The translations under genes and the position numbers were made by a program. Positions 55,166 through 64,000 of a stretch of DNA of 64,000 bases are shown here, piece by piece; position 1 is the stretch's first letter; each line of letters starts with the position of its first letter. Under the pieces are notes generated by a model, which searched no databases, had not been told where the DNA came from, and worked only from the letters and a program-made list of their open reading frames with translations. Source of the DNA: Apricaphanius iberus (taxonomy: Eukaryota; Chordata; Actinopteri; Cyprinodontiformes; Aphaniidae); assembly GCA_028564705.1 (NCBI GenBank), contig JAPXFQ010002425.1, positions 62,001 to 126,000 on the forward strand. Direction: 5' to 3'.

Positions 55166-55622
55166 GTTATGATGTTTGGAATTTGAGTTTTAGTTAAGTT
55201 ATTTTCTATATTTAGTTTAAATGATCATTTTAGTTTATTTCTTGAAATTCTGTTATTTTTTGCCATTTCCCTGTTTTTGTATCCCCCATTCCTTGATGTT
55301 TTCACCTTTTTCTTTTGTTTTTTCTGTTTTATCTTCTATTTTTGCTTCTTTAGTTTATCCTTCTTTGTTAGTTCCTCTTAGATATCTTACCCTTAGTTAA
55401 GTTTGTATTTTCTTATTTACAATTATTTTTTATTTATTACTTCCAGTTTCCTCCTTACCCTTCTCCTCTCCTGCCCAGCTGATTCTCCACCTGTTATCTT
55501 CCTCTCACCTGCATCCATTTATCAGTAATTTTTTCTCAGGGTTTCTCAGTCAATTCCTCGCTCCTCCTCAGCATATTTAAGATCACCGGTTCTGTCATCT
55601 CATTGATTTTTCATAGTAGTTC
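55166..55622 (+). mobile_element. Probable LTR fragment, gypsy-style
   Basis: It starts TGTTATGATGTTTGG, continues pyrimidine-rich, and has the CAGCTGATTCTCCACCTG and CATATTTAAGATCACC sequences typical of the U3/TATA part of fish Ty3/gypsy LTRs. The end of the LTR is missing because the Tc1 element begins at about 55625. No second LTR or internal region is seen. Confidence 0.45.
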
Positions 55623-55689
55623 ATAGTAAAAGGCCACCCTGGAATGTGCAGTTCTTTGGTTTATTGGGGGTCTGGGGACTCAGAACTGG

Positions 55690-56700
55690 TCAGTATCTGG
55701 TCTGACCACCATTTGCCTCATGCAGTGCAACACATCTTCGCATAGAGTTTATCAGATTGTCAATTGTGGCCTGTGTAATGTTGGTCCACTCCTCTTCAAT
55801 GGCTGTGCGAAGTTGTTGGATATTAGTGGGAACTGGTACATGCTGTCGTATACGCCGGTCAAGCACATCCAAAACATGCTCAATGGGTGACATGTCTGGT
55901 GAGTATGCTGGCCATGCAAGAACTGGGACATTTTCAGCTTCCAAGAATTGTGTACAGGTCCTTGCAACATGGGGCCGTGCATTATCTTGCTGAAACATGA
56001 GGTGATGTTCATGGATGTATTGCACAACAATGGACCTCAGGATCTCATCACGGTATCTCTGTGCATTCAAGATGGCATCAATAAAATGCACCTGTGTTCT
56101 TCGTCCATAACAGATGCCTGCCCATACCATAACCCCACCACCACCATGGGCCACTCGATCCACAACATTGACATCAGCAAAGTGCTCACCCACACGACGC
56201 CACACACGCTGTCTGCCATCTGCCCTGAATAATGTAAACCGAGAAACATCTGTGAAGAGAACACCTCTCCAACATGCCAGACGCCACTGAATGTGAGCAT
56301 TTGCCCACTCAAGGCTGTTTCGGCGACGAGCTGGAGTCAGGTCAAGACACTGATGAGGACGACGAGCATGCAGTTGAGCTTCCCTGAGACGGTTTCTGAC
56401 AGTTTGTGCAGAAATTGTGTGGTAATGCAAACCAATTGTTTCAGCAGCTGTCTGAGTGGCTAGTCTCAGACGATCTTGGAGGTGAACCTGCTGGATTTAG
56501 ATCCCGGGCTGGTGTGGTTACACGTGGTCTGAGGTTGTGAGGCTGGTTGGATGTACTGCCAGATTCTCTAAAACGCCTTTGGAGACGGCTTATGGTGGAG
56601 AAATGAACATTTAATGCACGAGAAACAGATCTGGTTTACATTCCTGCTGTCAGCATGCCAATTGCACGCTCCCTCAATGCTTGTGGCATCTGTGGCATTT
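55690..56700 (-). pseudogene. Tc1-like transposase, nearly complete
   Basis: From about 56697 the N-terminal helix-turn-helix reads ALRERAIGMLTAGM, a stop, TRSVSRALNVHFSTISRLQR, then RRFRESGSTSNQPHNLRPRV; a shift near 56500 follows. From 56430 to 55690 one frame of 246 codons is intact. It begins at the second helix-turn-helix (ISAQTVRNRLREAQLHARRP) and covers the DDE domain: VLFTDVSRFTLF holds the first Asp (the usual DES is DVS), HLMFQQDNARPHVART holds the second Asp, and SPDMSPIEHVLDVLDRRI holds the final Glu. The three catalytic residues are therefore present, but the DNA-binding half is broken by a TAA stop and a frameshift. Confidence 0.88.
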
Positions 56701-56789
56701 TGCTGTGAGACAAAACTGCACATTCCAGGGTGGCCTTTTATTGTGGGCAGTATAAGGTACACCTGTGCACTAATCATGACGTCAGATTA

Positions 56790-57781
56790 TTGAACTAGAG
56801 TTGGGACTTATGTATTGTGACTTGTATCTGCTTATTTGTAACTTGTACACATGTTTTGAAAAATACAAGTACGGATTCATTTATTAATACAATTACAAAT
56901 CAGAAAATACAAGTACAAATCAAAGATACGAGTACAAATCAAAGATACAAGTACAAATGAGGGAATACAATTCACTAAATACAAGTACAAATCAAAAATA
57001 CAAGTACAAATCGGAAAATACAAGTTCAAATCAAAGATACAAGTACAAATCGGAAACACAGGTACAACTAAGACACAAATACAAATTAGAAACACAAGTA
57101 CAAATCACGCTTCTCCCAGAACCAATCAGATTTCTCGATTCCCAAACCAATCACGGAGAGAGGAGGGCGGTGTTCTTCTGTGTTCACAACCAAACTTGAC
57201 TCTTGGAAAAGTGCAGCCAAAGTCCCGTTATACTTAGTGAATTTAGTTAATAGCAGAGACATGTCTTTCAGTCTTCAGAGAGAATTTTTTGTTTATGACA
57301 CACCGACTCACCTTCAGAGAACTGTGTGTGGTAATGACAGACGGGACTTCGGCTGCACTTTTCCAAGAGTCAAGTTTGGTTGTGAACACAGAAGAACACC
57401 GCCCCCTCCTCTCTCCATGATTGGTTAGGGAATCAAGAAATCTGATTGGTTCTGGGAGTAGCATGCTTTGTACTTGTGTTTCTGAATTGTACTTGTGTTT
57501 CTGATTTGTATTTGTGTCTGATTTGCACTTGTGTTTCCGATTTGTACTTGTATCTTTGATTTGTACTTGTATTTTCTGATTTGTACTTGTATTTTTGATT
57601 TGTACTTGTATGTAGTGACTTGTATTCCCTCATTTGTATTTGTATATTTGATTTGTACTTGTATTTTCTGATTTGCACGTATTATTAAATGAATCCGTAC
57701 TTGTATTTTTCAAAACATGTGTACAAGTTACAAATAAGCAGATACAAGTCACAATACTTAAGTCCCAACTCTAGTTCCATA
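56790..57781. mobile_element. Foldback element with ~440-bp arms
   Basis: Left arm about 56792-57230 and right arm about 57340-57777 are complementary along their length, with a loop of about 109 bp. Outer ends are GAACTAGAGTTGGGACTTA and its complement. The outer half of each arm is a tandem array of about 18-20 bp (ACAAGTACAAATCAAAGAT and variants), and the inner half is non-repetitive (ACTCTTGGAAAAGTGCAGCC). Flanks TCAGATTA (56782-56789) and TCAGATCA (57782-57789) match at 7 of 8 bases, a hAT-like duplication. There is no coding capacity; the mirrored short frames simply reflect the inverted repeat. Confidence 0.85.
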
Positions 57782-57960
57782 TCAGATCAGCATCTTGATG
57801 TGGCACACCTGTGAGGTGGGATGGATTATCTCAGCAAAGCAGAAGTGCTCACTATCACACATTTAGACTGATTTATGAACAATGTTTGAGAGAAATGGTA
57901 ATACTGTGTATCTGGAATGAATTTTAGATCTTTAAGTCCATCTCATGAAAAATGGTAAAG

Positions 57961-57990
57961 TGTATATATACTGTATATATATATATATAA
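57961..57990. repeat. TA microsatellite
   Basis: TGTATATATACTGTATATATATATATATAA-type run next to the right end of Tc1 copy 3. Confidence 0.85.
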
Positions 57991-58148
57991 CAAAGATCTC
58001 CAAATAAACTAGGAAAGTGAGAAACGTAAGTGCTAGGATCAAAACTATTGTATTTATCACACTTTCTAGTGTTGAGGCATTTAACTCTAAACTGTTAACA
58101 ATATTAAAGCAGGGAGCATCTATGTTGCAATGAAAAGGAGCGCGTAAC

Positions 58149-58537
58149 TATGGCAAGGTGATTGAGCATTTATTCTGATATCTTGATATCAACCATAATT
58201 TTCATGAACATGCAAGTCTTTTCTGTCCACTAGTTAACTAGTGAGCCATGTTTGTGTGAACTAGTTAACTAGTGACAGCCAAAATGTCCACTAGTTAACT
58301 AGTCAGACCCAAATTAAGTCTGGTTAACTAGTTCTTATGTTTTGTGTCTTACTAGTTAACTAGTATTGCTCAGCATGTTCACTAGTTAACTAGTGCACAT
58401 TTCAATGTGCACTAGTTAACTATTTAAAAGGCGTTTATATTTTACTAGTCAACTAGTGGACAGAAATGGCGTGCATGTTCATGACAATTATGCCTGATAT
58501 CAAGATATCAGAATAAATGCTCATTCGGCTTGCCATA
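58149..58537. mobile_element. Palindromic element with an array of 14-bp palindromes
   Basis: Outer arms are inverted: TATGGCAAG, GAGCATTTATTCTGATATC, TTGATATCA, TCATGAACATGCA and TTTCTGTCCACTAGTT occur in this order at the left and complemented at the right. Inside are eight copies of ACTAGTTAACTAGT, five of them exact. They start at 58229, 58260, 58290, 58319, 58351, 58381, 58411 and 58444, spacing 29-33 bp. The interspersed 15-19-bp sequences differ from one another. No coding frame exists. I found no clear target duplication. The structure suits a foldback or MITE-like element, but I cannot name the family. Confidence 0.75.
58229..58457. repeat. Regularly spaced ACTAGTTAACTAGT array
   Basis: Eight units with a mean period of about 31 bp. 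Unit 4 reads TCTGGTTAACTAGT, unit 7 ACTAGTTAACTATT and unit 8 ACTAGTCAACTAGT; the other five are exact. One spacer (58395-58410) is itself palindromic: GCACATTTCAATGTGC. Mirror positions about the centre (58343) pair units 1 with 8, 2 with 7, 3 with 6 and 4 with 5. Confidence 0.9.
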
Positions 58538-60064
58538 CACCTCCCCAAACAGCCACCTAAGAGATAGCGTTCCTTAATATCAGAATTCGTTAAGCGTAGC
58601 TTGAAGCTACAGACGTTGACAAGCCAGACCCTGTGGGGACCTGAGGAGATAGCCGTGGCACACTGACAAATACAACACTTGACTTTTCTTGATCATCAGC
58701 TCCAGCTGCACAGGGATTACAGAGTCAATGACTTTTGTTTTTCTATTTGAATAAAAAATCTATTTATAAGTAAGAATAAGAAAAATATACAACAGTGCTC
58801 TCCCATGGGAGTAGGATCAATCATCAACTAATTTTACTGGACTGCTCATGTGAGACACAGCTGGGATTTCTGGATCCCCAACCAGGCGTTAGTGGGCTGG
58901 GCTGCTGCTCAGAAACGCTGCATTAGGATTTGCAGGCATAACACAACTGGTTGCGTTTTACAATTTGTGCCTCTACACACAAATACATCCATCCATCCAT
59001 CCAATAAGTGCATAATAGATGCTAAGATTTAGTTGATTGAAACTTTTATAACTGACTAGCATTGAAATGGAAAGCACTGTATGAAATTCACATCTGCCAG
59101 TAACTAGTTTTGATAGACCTTCGTTTCCAATATAATATCAGAGGTTTAAAAAACATACAATAGAGCAGAATGTACAGCAGGCTCTTTAAAAGACGCAGTA
59201 GTTAAAAAAAAGAAAGAGAGCCACAATCTAAATTTTTACTTAATTTTAATTAATAACACAAAAACATTAAGAAACATACACATAAAAGTACTATTTGTTA
59301 ATGTGTCTATAGACCAAAAATTGTGAGAGTTTTTAGTTTTGATGCATTTAGTTAGTAAAAAAGGGATAAGATCTGACCAATTTTAGCCAGTAATAGATAA
59401 TTGGCAGATTTCCAATTCATTGGTGATTCATGCATATCAGCTTTTTATATAATGAAAAGTCTTGACTCATGGAAAGCTATAGGCTCTGCTATGTACCTGT
59501 CTGATAGACAGGTTCATAAAAAAACATGTCACTATTTAAATAAAATGTTATTTTTAATTTGATTTTTTTTTTTTGCTATCGCTGTGATGTTTATGAAAAA
59601 AAATCCCAGGAGAGTTCCATCCCTGACACCACAGAGTGTGACTGCATGTATGTTTGTATCAGAGTTCTTATGAATGTAAACCAAGCTGGTCCTGCATCGT
59701 TCAACTCCGTGAAACATCAAGCTGCTTGTCTCGCTCCATGTTACTCTCAGAATCTTCCCAGTCAATTATGGCAGCAGCAGCAAACTCTATGACACTTGGA
59801 GACACTGACATACATACCACTACCTCATATAAGCAGACACACGCCCACATACATACAACAGTGAAAACAACCATGACATTTGCAACTCAGATGCACTTGG
59901 TTGAAGTGGAATAATATATGGAAGAAAAAAAAAAAACGTGCCTCTGTGTTTGTTTCAGCCATAAAGGGTGTTAACCATTTTTGTAAGGTCATGCAGCATG
60001 ACCTGTTGGCTTTTCTTTTCCCTAATGTCAGAAAATTGTCTGATTTAACCATATGCTGAAAATA

Positions 60065-60076
60065 ACACACGCACAC

Positions 60077-60110
<34 letters not shown>
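60065..60110. repeat. CA microsatellite
   Basis: ACACACGCACACACACGCAC followed by an uninterrupted CA run of about 14 units. Confidence 0.95.
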
Positions 60111-60112
<2 letters not shown>

Positions 60113-60316
60113 AACTGTAACTGATCTAACTGTAACTGATGTAACTGGGATTGTTAAAATCAAGTTTTGGGAGTTTTCAACCATCTGTTAATGCAATCTT
60201 CTCATAAAAAACACCACCAGAGTGGTTTTTGGCTTAATTCATGGGTGCCGGAGTAATCCTCCTTAATTCTGCTCTCTGAGCAGTTGCCCCTCCCTCTCCT
60301 AGAAGTCGAATGAGTG

Positions 60317-60342
60317 TTCAACTAGTGACATCACTAGTTGAA
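60317..60342. other. 12-bp perfect inverted repeat
   Basis: TTCAACTAGTGA, then CA, then TCACTAGTTGAA. The ACTAGT halves resemble the 14-bp palindromes at 58.2-58.5 kb, but the spacing differs and no arms are present. Confidence 0.7.
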
Positions 60343-61495
60343 AACAAGGGGGTGTGGAGGTGTCTGCATCGCCCCTGCAGGTAGAGTGGCTTACCTGTGA
60401 CACAACACACCCTCCTCCTTCTCAAAGTTCATGGGTGTTTCAGTTTTTGGTAACTTAAATCACTTTTTTTGTTGCATTTTTTTACTTTCTCCGTGAAAAC
60501 TCCCATTCGGATGATCGGATTACAGGATTTTATTCTACATTCCTAAAGAACAGCTGCTAGATCAAAGAACAAAGATGCCTATAATGCACAGAGAAGTATG
60601 TGACTACATGCTAATGCTAATTTGTGTTAGCCATTTATCAAGCTGCTTATGTGATCTTATAACAGCATTGTTTGGTTAATTAATTGATCTGTAGCATCAC
60701 TTAATATTCAGTAAACGGGTGCAAACAACACCCACGGCTTTTTTTATATACTGGCCTGGAAAGATTTGCTTAGTGAACTCAGCTATGTTGGTTTGGGCTC
60801 TGTCTAAAGCCTGAAGTTGTATCAACTGAAATAGCCTTTATTCACTGCATTTATTTTTTACCAAAAACAAACAAACAAACAAAAAAACGTCTGAGACCTT
60901 AATGTAACAGAGTTTCATTGTGGTACTTCGTCATTTTCAAATTCTTTGTCAGAATACAGTTTCAGGATCAATTTCAGGACAAATATACATAGATATACAT
61001 ACTGTATAACACCAACAATAACTTTTTATCATATATATGTCTATCCCAGAAGTTAAAAGCTGGTACACAGCATGATATAGTCCCTTTAAACTTGTTGGGT
61101 TTTTTACCCACTAGTCATCCTGTTGTGTAGTCAGATGCAACTAAGACTCCAGGAGGTCATAAACATGCTATCACAGTAAATGTCTAAGAACTAATGCAAC
61201 TTAGATGTGAATACTTCACTTAATCTAATTTAATTTTTGCTTTCACCAACCTTATTCAGTTTAGGGCATTTAGGAAATGTCGTTTACATTGCATTTAGGA
61301 TCTTAATCAGATTATATATAATATTGCTATGGATTTAAATGCAACTCTTGAACCGCTCAAATAAACTGCCTCTAGTAGAGGGAAGGGATAAACTACTTCA
61401 CTGTATTTAGTCCAGGGAAACCCTCAAGTTATATCAATAAAGTTGACATAACTTGATACTTGATACAAAAAAATAATACATTTAAATCTAAGGTA

Positions 61496-62290
61496 CAGTG
61501 CTGTGAAAATGTATTTGCACCATACAGGTTTTGCTTTTCTGTGTTACTTAAATGTTTCTGATGAAATGATAATCAATAGTTATTAAGGGAGAATATCTAT
61601 CCAAACCAGCATGTCCCTGTCTGAAAAAGTAACAAACCACTAAACCTAATAGTTGGGTTTGCCACCCTTCATAGCAACAACTGCAAGTAAGACATTGTTA
61701 TAAATTGCACACAAAAAGTTTTGCAAATGAAAATCAAATTGTTATAGCTAATATGAGATGGTCATTATTTTTTTGTCATAATTGGTTTTCACATTGGAAG
61801 AATCCCATGGATACCATTTTTATCCAGTGTGTTAACTTAGGTAAGTAAAATTGGAATGCTTTATATTTCTTTTTTTCATGATTTTGGAGTGGTTTTATTA
61901 GACTTCCATGCAGCTAGCCCCTTTCTGTGTTTCCCCTATTTGTGTAAAATGGCTCTCCACTGGTATCGGAAAGCCTTAGCAATAACTTTTTTATGCTTTC
62001 GAGACAAATTTCAATGGCTTTGTATATCATATCTTGTTACATTTCTTCAGATCATTTCATGAAGTCTTGCATTTTCTAGTCTTCTAGCTTACATCGTATT
62101 GACATTTTGTTCTTGATTCTACAGGTCTAGGAATAATCTGACCTTGGTTTAACTTGTGAAACTAAACTCAGCTTTACAAATAAATGTGATTAATCACAGT
62201 AAATTTGAGATTTAATAAAGATGGTTTGAATACAATTTTCCCTTAATTAGAAAAACAATTATTGGAAAAAAAAATTCTGCTGTAATAGGA
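61496..62290. mobile_element. Internally deleted Tc1-like element (copy 4)
   Basis: The left end ACAGTGCTGTGAAAATG followed by TATTTGCACC, then AACCTAATAGTTGGGTTTGC and CACCCTTCATAGCAACAACTG, is the terminal region of a well-known fish Tc1-like family, diverged by many changes. From about 61868 the sequence resembles the opposite, N-terminal end of the same family (TGTGTTTCCCCTATTTGTG, AAATGGCTCTCCACTGG, AAAGCCTTAGCAATAAC) and ends with TTTTCCCTTAATTAG near 62250. Most of the catalytic domain is missing between the two, so the copy is an old non-autonomous derivative. Borders are approximate. Confidence 0.6.
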
Positions 62291-64000
62291 AAATTATTTC
62301 AAGATTATTTTTCATTTAAGGATTAGTAATTGTTAGTAAAGGCATCTGGGGCACATGGCATAATTCTCGGGACTCAATGATGAGACCGAAGTTGAAAAAG
62401 ACATATGGACCTTTCACCTACTCTAGCCTGAAGGAATCATATTTTGGTTACGGTTTAGTTTGCAGAGTAGACTAAACATTCTGAAAGAAAGCTCTGGAAG
62501 ATTGGTAGACTGCCTTTTGTATTTTTAATAATAAGTATTCTAAAAATTCTAAATGAAGACTGATGCCTATTCCCTATGGAATTCTGCCTTATCGCTGCTT
62601 ACCAACGTTAGCATTGTCAGGTATTAAATTGTATTGGATGATCTGAAAGATTTATGTGTGGAAGTAAAGACAGAGGGAATTTGCGAGGTGGCAAAGTCTT
62701 TTTCAAAGCAATATCAGATAATATTTACCCCATGCAAGACATCATTTTCTTTTAATTTTTAAAGTTTCCCTGTCACACAGTACATTTAGGAATGTTTTTT
62801 TTTTTTTTTTTACATTTCGATTTTAACATTGTTGTCTATGGTGTGCAATCTACTGAGAAAGATGTGCTTAATCGTCTTACTTTTACCAAAACCTTCCAAG
62901 CACTAGACATCCTTGGACAACTCTTATGACTATTTAAAATAGATTAGCCCTTTGATTTTAATTAGCATAGAAAAAGGCCAATCTTTAGCCCTCAAATTGT
63001 CAGGACCACTGTTTTAACTGCTGAACTATAACGGCTTATTTTACTGCATGTAGATTTCAGAGCTCATGGGCCTGTCTGTGATTGATGTAACCAGAAGACC
63101 TGCCTGATGAAGATTGGTTATCTTAGTAGTTGATTATTTTTGAGATGAAACTGGTGCAAACTGCCCTTAATGCTCTGCTTATGGAAGCCACATGCCACCA
63201 CTGGAGCTCTCTTGAGTTAAAATGAGCTTGTGAATGTCTACAAGGATTTTGTAGTGGGTAAACTGCCATATATTTTAGCATCCATTTTCTACAGTTTTTG
63301 TAAAGATACAGAGGCTCGTTTCAGTTTTCTCTTTGTTTGTTGATTTGATACTAAGTTTGGTTAATATTTTAGCTAGTTTGTTTTTTTGTCCTATAGTTCA
63401 CATTGAAGCAACACATATCCCCTGCAGTGTAAAATATTACAGAAAAAACATAATTCCATAAATAAATACATATAACATACATTGGTACAACTGTGATCAT
63501 GGCTGTGATGATAAGGATGGATCACCTTCATATTGTGGTTAAGGAATTCCTGAAAGATGCTGAAATCAACTTCAATCGCATTTTACCAGAGGTGGGAGTT
63601 TCACTAATGAACATGCTATTTTCCACTTTTCATCCTGAACTTCACTTATTAGGGTGGAGGATTTGTTGTATTTTCCATGTCTACTTCACAAAGCACTGCT
63701 TGAGGTGCATAACTTGACCAGTTTATGAACCCTGCAGCCAACAAATGCACAGCTGGAATAGGAATGTCTTCAAACTGCATGGAGAGGGATTATGGTGAGC
63801 TGTATTCAAAGACTGCCATGATATTTAAAATGTCTGGCACTGTGATCAAACCTAAGGTGGCTATTTGAAAGATTCTTAGGAGTCAGCTACAATAAACATT
63901 TTGTTGACCTGAATTGTTTCCTTAAGAACTATTGTTTAATTTTTTTCTTTCTTGACAGTATTATATGGAAGGAAGACGTGTGCCGAAAATGAGAATTGGT
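62291..64000. other. No gene seen
   Basis: No exon, RNA gene or repeat recognised except an 18-T run near 62795. The 74-codon frame at 63493-63717 has no recognisable domain. The segment 62990-63260 is of higher complexity than its surroundings and may be conserved non-coding sequence. Confidence 0.45.

Larger units (their letters stand above)
55627..57958 (-). mobile_element. Tc1-like element (copy 3), interrupted by a foldback element
   Basis: The motif AAAGGCCACCCTGGAATGTGC occurs at 55630 and, inverted, near 56715-56740, on both sides of a Tc1-type transposase. To the right, sequence typical of this element's outer region (GCACACCTGTGAGGTGGGAT, CTCAGCAAAGCAGAAGTGC) continues at 57790-57958 after a 992-bp insertion. 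The left outer region is missing, so the element is truncated there. The transposase is nearly complete but broken. Confidence 0.85.
58538..61495. other. No gene seen
   Basis: AT-rich sequence without recognisable exons. It contains a short (CATC)n run near 58985, a 12-T run near 59561, a CA repeat (60065-60110) and a palindrome at 60317-60342. The frame at 59825-60184 is driven by the CA repeat. Confidence 0.5.

Noticed and set aside
56957..57678. Mirrored frames with Lys/Tyr/Ser repeats on both strands
   Set aside because: They arise from the two arms of the foldback element and its short tandem units.
58229..58457. CRISPR-like appearance: identical short repeats with unique spacers of similar size
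   Set aside because: The genome is eukaryotic, the repeats are perfect palindromes of only 14 bp, and the array is enclosed in a larger inverted repeat. There are no cas genes.
59825..60184. Frame with Cys-Val repeats
   Set aside because: It is produced by the CA microsatellite.
63493..63717. 74-codon frame near the right edge as a possible exon
   Set aside because: No family signature. Such lengths are expected by chance in 64 kb.

Overview
The window looks like a stretch of teleost (ray-finned fish) nuclear genome. The evidence is its repeat content: four Tc1-like elements, L2/CR1-like and L1-like LINEs, two families of tRNA-derived teleost SINEs, Ngaro/DIRS-like retroelement fragments, hAT and TTAA-target (Kolobok-like) DNA elements, a Ty3/gypsy-style LTR element, and CA/TA microsatellites in an AT-rich background. 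I found no exon of a host protein-coding gene, no rRNA and no functional tRNA. The coding-like sequence belongs to mobile elements and nearly all of it is broken.

Layout. 0.4-2.1 kb: old Tc1 element interrupted by a small inverted-repeat element. 3.4-5.5 kb: LINE and SINE scraps and a Ngaro-like 5' fragment. 7.66-9.27 kb: complete but inactivated Tc1 element with 213-bp terminal repeats. 9.5-14.6 kb: non-autonomous DNA elements and AT-rich sequence. 15.0-15.4 kb: SINE with a perfect 13-bp target duplication. 17.1-21.4 kb: L1 3' end that received a hAT element and a THAP-containing TTAA element. 21.5-23.2 kb: a second L1 3' end on the opposite strand. 23.2-27.9 kb: AT-rich sequence I cannot classify, with LTR-like signals. 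28.4-31.4 kb: degenerate L2-like LINE carrying a SINE and abutting an LTR-like insert. 32-38 kb: mostly unannotated sequence with LINE tails.

38.29-42.27 kb is the most striking locus: a 3,975-bp LTR element with 332-bp LTRs that read identical, a perfect 5-bp target duplication and a polypurine tract. Its interior has no recognisable gag or pol. It is filled by four tandem-repeat arrays with periods of 30 or 42 bp, and a single 1,132-codon frame runs from inside the 5' LTR to the polypurine tract.

42.5-49.5 kb is repeat-poor. 49.47-54.36 kb is a hAT-like element with 7-of-8 matching target duplications that contains an internally deleted Ngaro-like retroelement, a minisatellite and an L2 LINE 3' end. 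55.2-58.0 kb is an LTR-like fragment followed by a Tc1 element that was itself hit by a 992-bp foldback element. 58.15-58.54 kb is a palindromic element whose interior holds eight 14-bp palindromes spaced about 30 bp apart. 58.5-64 kb is mostly unannotated, with a CA repeat and an internally deleted Tc1 copy.

The elements do not form a pathway. They record successive insertions, and the nesting gives relative ages: the L1, L2, Tc1 and large hAT hosts are older than what sits inside them, and the LTR element at 38.3 kb is the youngest by its matching LTRs.
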